Positions 29,930 to 41,548 of a DNA stretch of 64,000 bases are shown piece after piece. The notes beneath the pieces were generated by a model. The model saw only the letters and a list, made by a program, of their open reading frames with translations. It was not told where the DNA came from and did no database searches. The translations under genes were made by a program, and so were the position numbers. Position 1 is the stretch's first letter. Each line of letters begins with the position of its first letter. Source of the stretch: Streptococcus ferus DSM 20646 (GTDB lineage: Bacteria > Bacillota > Bacilli > Lactobacillales > Streptococcaceae); contig NZ_AQVD01000006.1 in the NCBI RefSeq assembly GCF_000372425.1, positions 60,728 through 124,727 on the forward strand, read 5' to 3'.

Positions 29930-30829
29930 TTACATCTGTCTCAAACGCTCAATCCTATCGGCAATCGGCGGATGGGTAAAAAAGAGTGATTTAAATCCCG
30001 ATTTTTTCTTAGGATCATTGATAAAGAGCGCTGCACTGGCATCATCAACCGGTTGCCGCATGGGCTCTGACTGTTCTAATTTAGAAAGTGCCGAAATCAT
30101 TCCCTGAGGATTACGGGTTAATTCAACAGAACTGGCATCTGCCAGATATTCCCTCTGGCGTGAAATGGCCAGCTGAACTAGACTGGCTGCCAAAGGAGCA
30201 AGGATAATCGCCAGCAGTGACAAAATCAGGAGGATAATTTGCAGATAATCTCCGCCTTCATCATCGTCCGAACGGCGTCTGCTGCCGCCGCCAAACCAGA
30301 GCATGCGCCCTCCAATACTAGAAATAAGGGTGATCGCACTAGCTAGGGCAACCGCAATCGTCGAAATCCGAATGTCATAATTTCTGATATGGCTGATTTC
30401 GTGACCCACAACCCCTTCTAATTCTTCCCGGTTCATAACCGCTAAAAGGCCTGTTGTTGCCGCAACAGCGGCATTGCCGGGGTTGGATCCTGTTGCAAAA
30501 GCATTCAGAGATGGATCCTCAATCACAAAAACACGCGGCATAGGAATCTGGGCCACCATTGCCATATCCTCGACAATATGGTAATAATCAGGCATTTCCT
30601 CTGCTGTTACTTCACGCGCATTGTTCATGGACATAATGACATTGGTTGACTGAAAAATCATACTGATGGCGTAGATGCTGCCAATAATAAGGGCAATCAG
30701 CAGCCCTCCAATCCAATTATTCAGCCAAAGATAGCCAACAGCTGCCCCGATAGCTCCTAAAAGCAGAAAGAAAAGTAATAAGAGCAGGACAGTCCTGCGC
30801 TTATTACTTGCAATTTGTTCAAACAGCAT
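29930..30829 (-). CDS. htpX: Membrane zinc metalloprotease HtpX
   Basis: 299 aa M48 protease. Two N-terminal helices (about 15-55), HEISH zinc motif ([12 protein letters not shown]), two more helices, then [16 protein letters not shown] supplying the third ligand. It degrades damaged membrane proteins. It starts 1 nt after the lemA stop, a conserved lemA-htpX pair. Confidence 0.95.
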   Translation of the reverse strand: MLFEQIASNKRRTVLLLLLFFLLLGAIGAAVGYLWLNNWIGGLLIALIIGSIYAISMIFQSTNVIMSMNNAREVTAEEMPDYYHIVEDMAMVAQIPMPRVFVIEDPSLNAFATGSNPGNAAVAATTGLLAVMNREELEGVVGHEISHIRNYDIRISTIAVALASAITLISSIGGRMLWFGGGSRRRSDDDEGGDYLQIILLILSLLAIILAPLAASLVQLAISRQREYLADASSVELTRNPQGMISALSKLEQSEPMRQPVDDASAALFINDPKKKSGFKSLFFTHPPIADRIERLRQM

Positions 30830-30830
30830 A

Positions 30831-31397
30831 TCAGTCTCCTAAGCCATTTGCTCCAAAGTCCACTTTGGGAACAGCCTTTTCTTCGGCAGGTGTTTCCAAA
30901 AATTTGCTCGGCTGGAAGTTAAACAATTTTCCAACAATGCTGCTCGGGAAAGTTTCCAATTTCACATTGTAATTAGCTGTTGTTGAGTTAAATAACTGAC
31001 GGGAATAGGAAATTTTATTTTCAGTATTGGTCAATTCTTCTTGTAGTTTCAGATAATTAGCATTGGCTTTCAGATCTGGGTAACTCTCTGCAACAGCAAA
31101 GATACCTGCAACCTGTCTGCTAAGCGCATCCGAAGCAACCATCGCTTCCTGAGGGGTGGAAGCATTAGCCACCTGCTGGCGGAGGCTGGTTACTTTTTCC
31201 AAGGTTTCTTGCTCATATTTTCCATATCCCTTGACCGTTTCGATTAGATTAGGAATCAGGTCATTTCGGCGTTTGAGCTGAACATCAATCTGACTCCAAG
31301 ACTCCTGAGTCTGCATGCGGCTTCTCACCAAGCCATTGTAGGCCAAAATAACCCAGCCAATCAAAGCAATCACTATAATTAACAAAATCCATACCAT
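30831..31397 (-). CDS. lemA: LemA family protein
   Basis: 188 aa from [15 protein letters not shown]. The N-terminal membrane helix is followed by a helical LemA domain ([25 protein letters not shown]). AAGGAGAG precedes this ATG; a TTG at 31415 is an unlikely alternative. A minus-strand TATAAT lies about 40 nt upstream. Function unsettled; it is always near htpX in lactic acid bacteria. Confidence 0.92.
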   Translation of the reverse strand: MVWILLIIVIALIGWVILAYNGLVRSRMQTQESWSQIDVQLKRRNDLIPNLIETVKGYGKYEQETLEKVTSLRQQVANASTPQEAMVASDALSRQVAGIFAVAESYPDLKANANYLKLQEELTNTENKISYSRQLFNSTTANYNVKLETFPSSIVGKLFNFQPSKFLETPAEEKAVPKVDFGANGLGD

Positions 31398-31486
31398 AAA
31401 GATTCTCTCCTTCAAATTCTTGTTTCTATTATATCAGAAATTAAGCTTTTATGTTAGAATAAATGATGATTAGAGAAGGAGAGCCC

Positions 31487-32203
31487 ATGACCCCCCAAGA
31501 ATTTTATCAGGCCTTAGCTGCACAAGGCATTGTACTAACTGAAAAACAAAAACAGGCCTTTGAGACCTATTTTCACCTTTTGGTCCAATGGAATCAAAAG
31601 ATCAATCTAACCGCAATTACGGATAAGAATGAGGTTTACCTCAAACATTTTTACGACTCGGTTGCCCCTATTCTTCAGGGACATCTCCAAGATCAAAATC
31701 TCAAATTGCTCGATATTGGAGCCGGTGCCGGCTTTCCCAGTCTGCCTATGAAGATTCTTTTTCCTCAATTGAAGGTCACCATTATTGACTCTCTCAATAA
31801 ACGAATCACCTTCTTGAAACACCTGGCTGAGGAGCTTGAACTTGACGGTGTTGCCTTTTATCATGGACGCGCTGAAGATTACGGCCAGAATAAGGCTTTC
31901 AGAGGACAATTTGATCTGGTAACCGCCAGAGCTGTTGCCCGTATGCAGGTCTTGGCCGAGCTAACCATTCCATTTTTAAAAGTAGGCGGTCAGCTCATTG
32001 CGCTTAAAGCCAGCGCTGCCGAAGACGAACTCCAAGAAGCTCAGCCAGCGTTGCAAACCCTCTTTGCAAAAGTCGAAACAAGTCTGGATTACCAGCTTCC
32101 CAATGGAGACTCCCGCAATCTCACACTCGTCAGCAAGAAAAAAGAAACCCCCAACAAGTACCCTCGCAAGGCCGGATTGCCTAATAAGAAACCCTTGTCA
32201 TAA
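31487..32203 (+). CDS. rsmG: 16S rRNA (guanine527-N7)-methyltransferase RsmG
   Basis: 238 aa from [15 protein letters not shown] behind GAAGGAG. SAM-binding motif [16 protein letters not shown] (about residues 70-85), and the typical NLTAITD and basic tail [14 protein letters not shown]. Loss of RsmG gives low-level streptomycin resistance in other bacteria. Confidence 0.96.
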   Translation: MTPQEFYQALAAQGIVLTEKQKQAFETYFHLLVQWNQKINLTAITDKNEVYLKHFYDSVAPILQGHLQDQNLKLLDIGAGAGFPSLPMKILFPQLKVTIIDSLNKRITFLKHLAEELELDGVAFYHGRAEDYGQNKAFRGQFDLVTARAVARMQVLAELTIPFLKVGGQLIALKASAAEDELQEAQPALQTLFAKVETSLDYQLPNGDSRNLTLVSKKKETPNKYPRKAGLPNKKPLS

Positions 32204-32206
32204 CAG

Positions 32207-32234
32207 AACCAACCCTTGGGAGTTGGTCTTTTTA
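32207..32234 (+). terminator. rsmG terminator
   Basis: ACCAAC/GTTGGT stem with a CCTTGGGA loop, followed by CTTTTT. It separates rsmG from the potassium-uptake pair. Confidence 0.6.
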
Positions 32235-32278
32235 CTGGTTTTTGCTATGATAAGGCTAGTTGATTTCAGGAGATAAAT

Positions 32279-33658
32279 ATGATCGAAAGCATTTCAAGAC
32301 GTAAACTAACCGTCACCCAGCAGCTGAGCGCCAGCTTTTTGCTGGTTATCTTAATCGGAAGCCTCCTCCTTTCTCTGCCCTTGATGCACAATAGCAATGC
32401 TCCTGCTACCACTTATTTGGACCATCTTTTTAATACTGTTTCGATGGTTTGTGTAACAGGCTTATCGGTTGTTCCTGTCAGTCAGGCCTACAATGGTTTG
32501 GGGCAGCTGACGGCCATGCTGCTCATGCAGATTGGAGGACTGGGCTTGGTAACCTTGGTTTCACTCAGTTACTACAGCCTCAAACAAAAAATGACCTTGT
32601 CTGACCAGTCCCTGCTTCAGTCAGCCTTAAGCAGGAGCAATAGCAGCGGCTTGCGCCCCTATCTTTTTTTCATTTATAAGCTAACTTTCTGTCTAGAGGG
32701 AGTGGCAGCCTTAATCCTCATGATTGATTTTATCCCTCGCTTTGGCTGGGGACACGGTATTTTTAACAGTCTTTTTCTAGCGGTATCGGCCTTTTGTAAT
32801 GCTGGTTTTGACAATTTCAGTACCACGAGTCTAACCGCTTATGCTACCAATCCTATCGTCAATATCACGGTTGCCTTTCTTATCATTGCAGGCGGTCTGG
32901 GCTTTGCCAACTGGCTAGATCTTGTCCGACGCTTCAAAGCTTATTGGCTTGAAAAGCCTCGCCATTTTAAACTGGCCTTCCAACCGTTGAGCATTCACAC
33001 ACGGTTGGTGCTTTACACAACTGCGACTATTCTGCTTCTGGGGACAGTCTCCGGCTGGCTGCTGGAGCTGAACAATCCTGGCACCTTAGCTCGTCTGAAT
33101 CCTTTTCAGCAAGGTATGGTGAGCTTCTTCCAGTCTGTTACCATGCGAACCGCAGGCTTTGCTACGATTGATTATCAAGCCGCCAACAAGAGTACCAATC
33201 TTCTTTATATGCTGCAAATGATTATCGGTGGTGCTCCCGGAGGAACCGCTGGTGGTATCAAGGTGACCGTAGCAGCCCTGATTTTTCTGCTCTTTAAGTC
33301 CGAACTAAAGGGACAAAAACAGGTCGTTTTTAGAAACCGATCAATTCCACAAGCCCTTATCAGACAGACACTGACGATCTTAATTTTCTTTTTCTTGGCC
33401 TTGCTGTCTGGTTATTTCCTGCTTCTGATCACCGAACCCAAACTTGACAGCTTCTCCTTGCTTTTTGAAGCCATCAGCGCTCTGGCAACGGTGGGGGTTT
33501 CGATGGATGTGACGCCCAACCTTTCCACTGCAGGCCGTTTCATTATCATGGCCCTCATGTTCTTTGGCCGGGTCGGCCCCATCACTGTTTTATTGAGTTT
33601 ACTGAACAAACCGGAAAAAAACATTCGCTATGCCGAAACTGATTTAACAATTGCCTAA
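32279..33658 (+). CDS. ktrB: Potassium uptake channel subunit KtrB/TrkH
   Basis: 459 aa membrane protein of the SKT superfamily. Four pore-loop repeats are visible (VCVTGLSVV, FCNAGFDNF, TMRTAGFATI, LATVGVSMD), plus GGAPGGTAGGIKV of the gating loop. Takes up K+ with Na+ or H+. AGGAGA precedes ATG; the regulatory subunit follows 17 nt later. Confidence 0.93.
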   Translation: MIESISRRKLTVTQQLSASFLLVILIGSLLLSLPLMHNSNAPATTYLDHLFNTVSMVCVTGLSVVPVSQAYNGLGQLTAMLLMQIGGLGLVTLVSLSYYSLKQKMTLSDQSLLQSALSRSNSSGLRPYLFFIYKLTFCLEGVAALILMIDFIPRFGWGHGIFNSLFLAVSAFCNAGFDNFSTTSLTAYATNPIVNITVAFLIIAGGLGFANWLDLVRRFKAYWLEKPRHFKLAFQPLSIHTRLVLYTTATILLLGTVSGWLLELNNPGTLARLNPFQQGMVSFFQSVTMRTAGFATIDYQAANKSTNLLYMLQMIIGGAPGGTAGGIKVTVAALIFLLFKSELKGQKQVVFRNRSIPQALIRQTLTILIFFFLALLSGYFLLLITEPKLDSFSLLFEAISALATVGVSMDVTPNLSTAGRFIIMALMFFGRVGPITVLLSLLNKPEKNIRYAETDLTIA

Positions 33659-33675
33659 GAAAGGAGCATTAAATC

Positions 33676-34347
33676 ATGAAAACAAAAATAATTGGTGTGT
33701 TAGGACTGGGAATCTTCGGCCAAACCGTCGCCGAAGAGTTGAGCCAGTTTGGTCAAGAGGTTATCGTTATTGACAGCAAAGAAGACAATGTTACCGAGAT
33801 TGCTGACCTTGTCAGTAAAGCTGTTATCGGTGATATTACCGACTTAGAACTTCTTGAAAAGGCGGGGATCGACCAGTGTGATGCCGTTGTCATTGCAACA
33901 GGGAACAACCTTGAAAGTTCCGTTCTGGCTGTCCGCAACTGTAAAAAATTAAAAATCCCCCACATTGTAACCAAGGCACGCAGCAGTACCTTCGAAGAAG
34001 TCCTTTACGCTGTCGGAGCCGATCACGTCATCTCTCCCGAACGTGAATCCGGTAAGAACTTGGCTTCAAGCCTGCTTCGCCAATCCATCGGTGATATCTA
34101 TTATCTGGAAGGGGATATCTCTGTTATCGAATTCAAGGTTCCTAAGGCCTGGGTAGGTAGATCCATCAAAGATTTGGATATCCGCTCCAAATTTGACCTC
34201 AATCTTATTGGTATTCGGTCCTCCAAAGGAGAACCTCTGACCACCAATATCCCTATTGAAGCACCTTTAATAGAAGACAGCATCTTGGTAGCTGTCTCAA
34301 GCTCTCAAACCTTTGAAAAATTTGATTATTTGGGTTATTTTAGATAG
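33676..34347 (+). CDS. ktrA: Potassium uptake regulatory subunit KtrA/TrkA
   Basis: 223 aa. The RCK-N Rossmann domain begins VLGLGIFGQTVAEELS, and RCK-C follows from about 140. In streptococci such subunits bind c-di-AMP at RCK-C, which shuts K+ uptake; that is family knowledge, not shown here. AAGGAGC precedes ATG. Confidence 0.93.
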   Translation: MKTKIIGVLGLGIFGQTVAEELSQFGQEVIVIDSKEDNVTEIADLVSKAVIGDITDLELLEKAGIDQCDAVVIATGNNLESSVLAVRNCKKLKIPHIVTKARSSTFEEVLYAVGADHVISPERESGKNLASSLLRQSIGDIYYLEGDISVIEFKVPKAWVGRSIKDLDIRSKFDLNLIGIRSSKGEPLTTNIPIEAPLIEDSILVAVSSSQTFEKFDYLGYFR

Positions 34348-34348
34348 G

Positions 34349-34380
34349 TAAAAGCCGTTCTTGTTTCAGAACGGCTTTTA
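34349..34380. terminator. Bidirectional terminator ktrA / EcfT
   Basis: TAAAAGCCGTTCT/AGAACGGCTTTTA around TGTTTC, between convergent operons. Confidence 0.85.
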
Positions 34381-35211
34381 AGATTGCCAAGGATTATAGA
34401 AACGCCCCTCGTTAAGAACTAATAACATCAAACTGAGCAAAAAAATCGCAACTGCTAAACTGATAACCACGTAATCTGAGACCTTGAAGTCTTGTCTGCT
34501 ATACCAGGTTCGCTTCTTGTTTTTTCCGAAACGGCGAAGCTCCATCGCTGTTGAAACCACATCAATCCGCTCCAAAGAACTAAAAATTAAAGGGACAATG
34601 ATTTGAAGGTTTCCCTTAATCCGCTGAAAAAGATTGGCTTTGGCAGACAGCTCCAACCCACGTGCCTCTTGGGACGTCCTAATCATCACAAATTCTTCCT
34701 GCACATCAGGAATATAACGCAGGGTCAAACTTACAGCATAGGCCACCCGATAAGACAGGCCGATTTGGTTAAGGCTGGACGCAAACTGACTGGGATTGGT
34801 CGTCATTAAAAAGAGAAGGGCCAGAGGAACTGTACAGAAATATTTTAAGAGTAAATTCAAGAGGTAAAACAACTCCTGACTGGTTACATAAAAAGGCCCC
34901 ACTCCATCTAGCAAAATGGTCTTATGACCATAAATCTGTTCCCCATAACCAGGAGCAAACAGGTAAACCACGATTAAATTTAAAAGTGCAAATACAGCAA
35001 CAAAAGTCAGTGCAAAAAAGACTTGTCGGAAGTGAATACCTGCTTGTTTAAATAAGAAGAGCGAAAAAAGCCCCACCGCAGCAATCAGACGCGTATCGTA
35101 AGTGGTCATGCAGGCAATAGAAACCAGCAGAAAGAAAATCAACTTGCTAGCTCCAGACAGACTATAAAGGAAACCTTGTCCATCCTGAAAACCAATAAAA
35201 CCTTTAGCCAT
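34378..35211 (-). CDS. ECF transporter transmembrane subunit EcfT (CbiQ-like)
   Basis: 277 aa from [18 protein letters not shown], chosen because GGAGGG lies upstream. About five to six helices and the coupling motif [16 protein letters not shown] plus [19 protein letters not shown], the Ala-Arg-Gly helices that contact the ATPases. It overlaps the ATPase gene by 8 nt. Part of the UPF0397 group II-like vitamin or metabolite importer. Confidence 0.9.
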   Translation of the reverse strand: MAKGFIGFQDGQGFLYSLSGASKLIFFLLVSIACMTTYDTRLIAAVGLFSLFLFKQAGIHFRQVFFALTFVAVFALLNLIVVYLFAPGYGEQIYGHKTILLDGVGPFYVTSQELFYLLNLLLKYFCTVPLALLFLMTTNPSQFASSLNQIGLSYRVAYAVSLTLRYIPDVQEEFVMIRTSQEARGLELSAKANLFQRIKGNLQIIVPLIFSSLERIDVVSTAMELRRFGKNKKRTWYSRQDFKVSDYVVISLAVAIFLLSLMLLVLNEGRFYNPWQS

Positions 35212-36880
35212 GAAGAAGCCCTCCAATCTGAATATAATAATCTGTTAGGGCCTTGGGATCAACAGCTAACTTTTCAGCCAGTTCAAAAAGACTGGTCTGC
35301 TTCAAATTTGCCTGCTTTAAAATAGCTGTTTGGCTAAATAATTCAATCGGTGGCAGATCAGCTATGACCTGTCCCTGATCAATGACAAGAGCTCGATCCG
35401 AATACTCCAACATGAGCTGCATATCATGTGTAATCATGACAATCGTGTGCCCCTGCTGATTAAGCTCATCAAGAAAACTCATAATCTCCGTATAATGTTT
35501 CTTGTCCTGACCTGCTGTTGGTTCATCAAGCAGGATGATACCCGGATTCAAGACTAAAATAGAAGCAATTGTTACCCTTTTTTTCTGTCCGAAGGAAAGG
35601 GCTGAGATCGGCCATTTCCGAAACTCAAAAAGCCCGCAGGTTTTAAGAACAGCCTCTACTCGCCTGCCAATCTCCTCTTCTGAGACACCGCGAAGCCGCA
35701 GCCCCAACGCAACTTCATCAAAAATCATAGGCTGACTGATCATCTGGTTAGGATTCTGCAGCACATAGCCTATGCGCTCTGAACGCTCTTTGATGGAGTC
35801 CTGACTAATATCTTTTCCTAAATAATGAAGCTGACCGCTATGCTCCAGAAATTGACAGAGGCATTTTGCCAGCGTAGACTTCCCAGCCCCATTCTTTCCA
35901 ACGATGGCGATACGCTCTCCCCGATGAATGGATAGGGAAAGATCTCTAAGAATAGGCGCATGCTCCTGGTAACCAAAATGGAGATTCGAGACTTCCAAGA
36001 TCGGGGCATCTTTTCTTGTCTGAGACTTTTGATACTGAGCTTGAAAGTTTACCTCTGAGAGATTCAGCCGCGACAAATCAGCTAAGTTTTGCGCCTTTTC
36101 CAGATCAAAGCCTAGCTGTCGTAAAACAGTGAGGTAGAGAGGTTCACGGATACCATTTTCAGCCAGCAACTTGGTTTTCAATAGCTCATCTGGACTGCCA
36201 TCAAAAAGAAGATGCCCGTCATTAATAAGAATAATCTTGTCTACCGACCGATAAAGAACATCTTCTAAACGATGCTCTACAATAATCGTGGTCGTTCCTT
36301 CTTCCTGATGAATCTTATCAATCAAATCGACCGTTTCCTGACCTGACTTCGGATCCAGATTAGCCAACGGCTCATCAAAGAGTAAAATCGGACTTTCATC
36401 AATCAAGACCCCTGCCAAACTAACGCGCTGTTTCTGACCGCCAGACAAATCTTGAGGTCGGTGCTTCAAAAAGCTGCTAAGCGCCAAACGCTGAGCCCAG
36501 TCTTTGACTTTTTCAGACATTTCAGCCTGCTCCAGACAGTCATTCTCTAAAGCAAAAGCAACATCTTCTGCAACCGTCAAGCCAATGAATTGGCCATCCG
36601 GATCCTGAAGAACCGTTGACACTAAGTTTGATTTCTCATAGATCGATCGGTTAAAGGACTCTTTCCCGCCTATTGTGAGAGTTCCTGTCTGCTGGCCGGG
36701 ATAGGTGTTTGGAATCAGACCATTCAGACAATGTGCCAAGGTCGATTTACCTGAGCCTGATGGCCCAATGATTAAAACTTTTTGTCCCCTATCAATCTGC
36801 AAGTTGATCTGTTTGAGTGTGGGTTCAGCCTGGGCATCGTATTTGAAAGAAAAATCCTGTAATTCAATAAAGGAGGTCAT
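35204..36880 (-). CDS. ECF transporter dual ATPase (fused EcfA-EcfA')
   Basis: 558 aa with two ABC domains in one chain. Domain 1: Walker [10 protein letters not shown], signature LSGGQKQR, Walker [13 protein letters not shown]. Domain 2: GKNGAGKST, a divergent signature [19 protein letters not shown]. The YkoD-like fusion matches dedicated (not shared) ECF systems. It lies 26 nt after the S component. Confidence 0.92.
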   Translation of the reverse strand: MTSFIELQDFSFKYDAQAEPTLKQINLQIDRGQKVLIIGPSGSGKSTLAHCLNGLIPNTYPGQQTGTLTIGGKESFNRSIYEKSNLVSTVLQDPDGQFIGLTVAEDVAFALENDCLEQAEMSEKVKDWAQRLALSSFLKHRPQDLSGGQKQRVSLAGVLIDESPILLFDEPLANLDPKSGQETVDLIDKIHQEEGTTTIIVEHRLEDVLYRSVDKIILINDGHLLFDGSPDELLKTKLLAENGIREPLYLTVLRQLGFDLEKAQNLADLSRLNLSEVNFQAQYQKSQTRKDAPILEVSNLHFGYQEHAPILRDLSLSIHRGERIAIVGKNGAGKSTLAKCLCQFLEHSGQLHYLGKDISQDSIKERSERIGYVLQNPNQMISQPMIFDEVALGLRLRGVSEEEIGRRVEAVLKTCGLFEFRKWPISALSFGQKKRVTIASILVLNPGIILLDEPTAGQDKKHYTEIMSFLDELNQQGHTIVMITHDMQLMLEYSDRALVIDQGQVIADLPPIELFSQTAILKQANLKQTSLFELAEKLAVDPKALTDYYIQIGGLLHG

Positions 36881-36906
36881 CGTTTTTCTCTAGTTTCTGA
36901 AATCTC

Positions 36907-37452
36907 TTAGTCTTTGGAAAGACTGTTGGACTGAGTGCGTGTTTTAGCATAAATCAGAATTAAGAGAGTCCCCCCAATTCCAATCGTAATAGCGTTAGCC
37001 AAGGTTGCAATGAGGCCTTGAATAAAGACCTTATTGGCTGGCTCACTATAAATCAGGATATCACCAAGCGGCGAGATGACTCCCCAGGCCAAAAGATTAG
37101 CCAAGATCTGAACAATATTAAAGGTAACCACATCCTTAGTGGCAAAAAGACCTTTGTCGACCTTAAATCGCTTGCTGGCCAATCCGATAAAAAGTCCGAC
37201 AAGACCGCTTGAAACAACCCAAGACCACCATGGCGATCCAAATTGAATAAAATCTTTTAACGCATGTCCGATAAAACCAACAAAAAACCCGACACCTGGT
37301 CCAAAAAGGACTGCAAAAAGGGCTTGGACAGCATATTGCAGCTGAATGCTCGTATTTGAAAACAGCGGAATACTGATAAACATGCCAATAATGACAAAAA
37401 GGGCAGCTCCGATACCTGTTGCAACAACCGATCTAATCGTATTATTTTTCAT
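36907..37452 (-). CDS. ECF transporter substrate-binding S component (UPF0397)
   Basis: 181 aa, about five helices. Begins [24 protein letters not shown] and contains [21 protein letters not shown], the UPF0397 signature. It determines substrate choice. The substrate is not established. Its neighbours (SAM hydrolase and methionine ABC genes) hint at a methionine- or adenosine-related compound. Confidence 0.9.
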   Translation of the reverse strand: MKNNTIRSVVATGIGAALFVIIGMFISIPLFSNTSIQLQYAVQALFAVLFGPGVGFFVGFIGHALKDFIQFGSPWWSWVVSSGLVGLFIGLASKRFKVDKGLFATKDVVTFNIVQILANLLAWGVISPLGDILIYSEPANKVFIQGLIATLANAITIGIGGTLLILIYAKTRTQSNSLSKD

Positions 37453-37470
37453 GATGTTCTCTTTCTCCTC

Positions 37471-38316
37471 TTAGTTTATTTTTTTGATTTCAAGATGCCA
37501 TTGTGGTCCGACACCGACATTATAGGCTTTGGCAAAGGAGCCCTGATTGATGGCTAGACCAACGCGATAAAGTGAGTTGATATAGATGAGCGGCTGGCCA
37601 ATGCGGACATCCGCAAAAGACTTGCCGTAAGTCACCTGATTCTGGTAAACCAGCATATCATTGTTGAAGATAGTCACCTCATAACGATCACCGAACTGAG
37701 GTTCCAGCGAATAAAACTCTTCTCGGGTAATGGAGGTCCAGAGGGAACCAAAGCGGACATCTAAGATATCTACCGCTCCGCGAACTAAATTGTCCTCAAG
37801 GACTGTCTCCACTACTGGCAACTCAACAATTGCATCAACTGACAATTCCGGCCCGACATCTTCAAAACTAATATGCCCACTAGCCAGTTTAGCTCCTGTA
37901 AATGCATAAACATCACGGCCGTGGAAGGTATAAGACAGCTCGGTATTGTCTCGACGATTTTTAACCTCCGAAATCTCCCGAACAGCCTTAATACCGACAT
38001 GCTTTTTGATATAAGACAGTGTTCCATTATCTGGTGTGACAATATACTGATTTTTTTGGGTTAGAGCAACAACGCTCTTGCGGGAAGAACCTACCCCAGG
38101 ATCAACCACTGAAACAAAGGTTGTGCCTTCGGGCCAATATTCTACCGTCTGAAAAAGACGGTAGGAACCCTCAAAAATGTTGTAAGGAGTGATATCGTGT
38201 GTCAGATGATGAATAACTAAGGTGGGCTCTTCCTGAAGGGCGACCCCAATCATCGCTGAAACCGCACCATCCACCAGACCAAAATCTGACTGTAAGACGA
38301 GTAAATTATGACTCAT
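37471..38316 (-). CDS. SAM hydrolase/S-adenosyl-L-methionine hydroxide adenosyltransferase (DUF62)
   Basis: 281 aa. LQSDFGLVDGAVSAMIGV at the start and VVDPGVGSSRKSV, NGTLSY and FHGRDVYAFTGAKLASG are the SAM_HAT motifs. The family cleaves SAM to adenosine and methionine using activated water. It is the first gene before the ECF genes, with an 18-nt gap, so linked in transcription. A fluorinase-type insertion loop is absent. Confidence 0.9.
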   Translation of the reverse strand: MSHNLLVLQSDFGLVDGAVSAMIGVALQEEPTLVIHHLTHDITPYNIFEGSYRLFQTVEYWPEGTTFVSVVDPGVGSSRKSVVALTQKNQYIVTPDNGTLSYIKKHVGIKAVREISEVKNRRDNTELSYTFHGRDVYAFTGAKLASGHISFEDVGPELSVDAIVELPVVETVLEDNLVRGAVDILDVRFGSLWTSITREEFYSLEPQFGDRYEVTIFNNDMLVYQNQVTYGKSFADVRIGQPLIYINSLYRVGLAINQGSFAKAYNVGVGPQWHLEIKKIN

Positions 38317-38365
38317 TTAAAGCAAATAACCTTTCTGTTGATTGAGATGCTTAAAAGCATCCTTT

Positions 38366-39055
38366 TTACTTATGACTGATTCTACGGGTCAGAGCATCTC
38401 CGGCAAACTGAATAGTAAAAATCAAAAGAAGAATGATAAAAGTAGCCACCCAAGTCACATCATTGTTGAAACGGTTATAACCATAAGAAATAGCTATATT
38501 CCCCAGACCGCCGGCACCGATAGCCCCAGCCATGGCCGTCTCACCAACAAGGGAAATCAAGGTCACCGTTGATACGCGAATAAGATCCGGCAGACCTTCA
38601 CCAAGATAGACTTTGACAATATCCCAAAAAGTTGCGCCTGAAGCCTGAGCCGCCTCAATCACTCCGCGATCCAATTCGGAAAAGACCACTTGAACCTGAC
38701 GAGCAAAAAAAGGAAAGGTCGCAAATGAGAGAGGAACTAGAGCGGCTGTCGCCCCCAAATTGTCCTGAAGGATAAGATAAGTTAGCGGCGCTAGAACAGC
38801 GATTAAAATAACAAAAGGAATGGCTCTGAACGTCGATGTCACCTTGTCAATTACCCAAGCAACTGGTTTATTTTCAATAACACCGCCTGGTCCCATAAGC
38901 ACCAAAAGCAGACCAAAGATCAGACCAACGGCTCCGCCAATAAGGAAAGGCACAATGGTCATATAAAGGGTGCTCCCCAAAGCTGTCAGCCAGCCAGTAT
39001 CTCCAAAAAGTCCTAATTCATAGACATTAGGAAGGTATTCTTTAATCACATCCAT
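38366..39055 (-). CDS. metI: Methionine ABC transporter permease MetI
   Basis: 229 aa, five to six helices. The permease EAA loop is EAAQASGATFWDIVKVYLGEGLPDLIR. It forms the MetNIQ importer with the genes just upstream on this strand; the start is 1 nt from metN. Confidence 0.94.
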   Translation of the reverse strand: MDVIKEYLPNVYELGLFGDTGWLTALGSTLYMTIVPFLIGGAVGLIFGLLLVLMGPGGVIENKPVAWVIDKVTSTFRAIPFVILIAVLAPLTYLILQDNLGATAALVPLSFATFPFFARQVQVVFSELDRGVIEAAQASGATFWDIVKVYLGEGLPDLIRVSTVTLISLVGETAMAGAIGAGGLGNIAISYGYNRFNNDVTWVATFIILLLIFTIQFAGDALTRRISHK

Positions 39056-39056
39056 C

Positions 39057-40121
39057 TTATACGCCCTCCTTTAGTATTTTTACTTGCAGGTTAGAGGCTT
39101 TCAGTTCCTGTAAAGCCGCCTCAAGTCCTTGGCGGTTTCCGTCAAGGACAACAATCATCTCACCAACTGGGGTTTCTTCCAAAATTTCAATATTGCCATA
39201 TAGAATATTGGTTGTCACCTGATGGCGGCTGTAAATCTGGTTAAGAATGGGTTCATCAGTTGATGAACCTGCATATTTAAGCTGAACCAGAAGGCTGCTG
39301 GCCGGCAGGTTTTTCACCAGATCTTGCTCTTCAATCTTAGATAGGGCTTCATCAATTCCCGTCGCCGTTGTAATGAAGTCCTGCGTCAGAGGCTGAACAG
39401 GGTTGGAGAAAATATCCAAAATCGAACCTTCCTCAATCAAACGGCCATCTTGCATAACAGCCACCCGATTACAAATATCCTTGACAATCTGCATCTCATG
39501 GGTAATCATGACAATGGTCAGACCTAGCTTCTGGTTTAGCTCTTGCAAAAGCGCTAAAATTTGCTTGGTTGTCTTTGGATCAAGGGCTGAAGTTGCTTCA
39601 TCTGAAATTAAAATTTTGGGGTCATTGGCCAGAGCACGCGCAATCGCCACCCGCTGTTTCTGTCCCCCTGACAGCTGAGCAGGGTAATTTTCCGCACGGT
39701 CTGACAGACCAACCAGCTCTAAGAGTTCAGTTACTTTTTTCTCTTTGTCTTCCTTAGAGAGACCCGAATGGCGCAAGGCAAAGGCCACGTTTTCACGAGC
39801 TGTTTTTTGGGCCATCAGATTGAAGTGCTGGAAAATCATGCCAATTTGACGACGTTTCTGACGCAATTCCTCACTGGTCAGCTGAACCTTGCGATCAGCA
39901 AAGGTCGTATCCCCATCCACTAAAACACGGCCATCTGTTGGGGTCTGAAGCAGATTGATGACACGGACCAGAGTTGATTTTCCGGCGCCCGAATAACCGA
40001 CGATGCCGTAAATATCCCCCTGCTGAATATGGAGAGTGACATCCTTGACCGCTTCAATGACACGATTTTTCTGATGGAAGGTGATATCAATATGATTTAA
40101 TTCGATAATCGCTTTACTCAT
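39057..40121 (-). CDS. metN: Methionine ABC transporter ATPase MetN
   Basis: 354 aa. Walker [10 protein letters not shown], signature LSGGQKQR, Walker [15 protein letters not shown]-terminal NIL/ACT-like regulatory domain (about 265-350) senses methionine in homologues (transinhibition). Overlaps the M20 peptidase gene by 8 nt. Confidence 0.95.
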   Translation of the reverse strand: MSKAIIELNHIDITFHQKNRVIEAVKDVTLHIQQGDIYGIVGYSGAGKSTLVRVINLLQTPTDGRVLVDGDTTFADRKVQLTSEELRQKRRQIGMIFQHFNLMAQKTARENVAFALRHSGLSKEDKEKKVTELLELVGLSDRAENYPAQLSGGQKQRVAIARALANDPKILISDEATSALDPKTTKQILALLQELNQKLGLTIVMITHEMQIVKDICNRVAVMQDGRLIEEGSILDIFSNPVQPLTQDFITTATGIDEALSKIEEQDLVKNLPASSLLVQLKYAGSSTDEPILNQIYSRHQVTTNILYGNIEILEETPVGEMIVVLDGNRQGLEAALQELKASNLQVKILKEGV

Positions 40122-41487
40122 ACGTTTTTATTAACTCCTTAATTAACTCAATATGGGTATAGTAGTCAGCTAGGCTGACATTTTCATCCCCACCATGATC
40201 ACGGCTGTTAGGGTTACCCAAACCAAAGGCCAGCATAGGGACTTTTAAGGCCTCATAAACCATGTGCATAGGGCCAGTACCAGCTGCCGTCGGAAGCACG
40301 GAAACACCTGGACGGTAGAACCGCTCCGCTAACTGAATCACGTTCAGAATAGCCGGATGACTCATATCGCTGCGATAAGATTCCTCCCCTAAGGTATAAG
40401 TCACCTTGACTTTTTCAAAACCATGACGTCGCAGATGACTGTTGATTTTTTCAAAGACATACCGAGGACTCAGACCCGGCACAAGCCGCATCTCCATTTT
40501 AGCCTTGGCTGTCGCAGGCAGAATCGTTTTGACCCCCTGCCCCTGATAACCTGAGGAAAGTCCCTCAATAGAAAGAGCTGGTTCAAAGAAATAGGTTCTG
40601 AGGAAGGCTTTCCTGTCCTTCTTGAGGCTAGGCAGTCTGAGGTCGTATAATCTTCGCAAACTGTCACTATTTTCCAGAGCATATTTATCAACCAGCTCCA
40701 GTTCACGTTCATTTGGCTGAATGACCTGGTCATAGATACCATCAATGAGGATACGACCGTCTGCGGCTCTCATACTTGATATCGCATTTAGCAGATACCA
40801 TGATGCCGATTCGATGACGGCACCAAATTTGGAGTGAATATCTACTTCTGCACTGGACACAGACAGGTCAAAAGTGATAATTCCCTTATTACCTCCCGTA
40901 ACTTCCAGCTGTCCCAGAATATTCTTTGTGCCCTGCTCCCAAATCAGCAAGTCTGCAGGCAGCAAACGGTCTCTGTATTTAGCCAAGTATTTCTCCAAAT
41001 CAGTAGAGGCTGACTCTTCTGCCCCTTCCATGATAAAGGTAATATTGACAGGTAAGTCACCAATCTGGCGCAGGTATTTGCGAACAGCTGTCAGGCGGGC
41101 AGTAATGTGCCCCTTATCATCATCAACACCCCGGCCATACATATAGCCTTTTCGAACCGTCAATGTAAAAGGATCATTGGTCCAGACCTGATCATCATCT
41201 GCTGGTACGGTATCATAATGATTGTAAAAGATAATCGTCTTGGCATCTGGTTTGGGACTCTTAAACTTAGCGATGACAAAAGGGGCCTCATAGGTCTCAT
41301 CAATGGTCACTTCCGCTCCAGCATTTGCAAAGGTCTCTCCTAAATAGGCTGCAACCTCTTGGAGCCCCACCTGTTGAGCAAAAATCGATTTTTTTGAAAT
41401 GAGATGGCGCAAAACCTCAAAATAATGCTGAGCAATCTCGTCATCTCTAAAGGCTTTAATCAGTTCCTTTTCGCTTAAAAACGCCAT
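40114..41487 (-). CDS. M20 family metallopeptidase in the methionine transporter operon
   Basis: 457 aa. Zinc ligands and catalytic residues are visible in [22 protein letters not shown] and EGAEES. The dimerisation domain occupies about 185-330. Probably a cytosolic dipeptidase or aminoacylase that frees Met-type amino acids for or from the transporter. The metQ-M20-metN-metI order is conserved in streptococci. Confidence 0.9.
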   Translation of the reverse strand: MAFLSEKELIKAFRDDEIAQHYFEVLRHLISKKSIFAQQVGLQEVAAYLGETFANAGAEVTIDETYEAPFVIAKFKSPKPDAKTIIFYNHYDTVPADDDQVWTNDPFTLTVRKGYMYGRGVDDDKGHITARLTAVRKYLRQIGDLPVNITFIMEGAEESASTDLEKYLAKYRDRLLPADLLIWEQGTKNILGQLEVTGGNKGIITFDLSVSSAEVDIHSKFGAVIESASWYLLNAISSMRAADGRILIDGIYDQVIQPNERELELVDKYALENSDSLRRLYDLRLPSLKKDRKAFLRTYFFEPALSIEGLSSGYQGQGVKTILPATAKAKMEMRLVPGLSPRYVFEKINSHLRRHGFEKVKVTYTLGEESYRSDMSHPAILNVIQLAERFYRPGVSVLPTAAGTGPMHMVYEALKVPMLAFGLGNPNSRDHGGDENVSLADYYTHIELIKELIKTYE

Positions 41488-41500
41488 GACTTCCTCTCCT

Positions 41501-41530
41501 AAAAGACAAAACGGCGTGCTGACACACGCC
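41501..41530 (-). terminator. Hairpin after metQ
   Basis: GGCGTG/CACGCC with a following GTTTTGTCTTTT on the minus strand. It probably terminates partially, so metQ is expressed above the rest of the operon. Confidence 0.6.
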
Positions 41531-41548
41531 CTCGTCTTGTTTTATTGT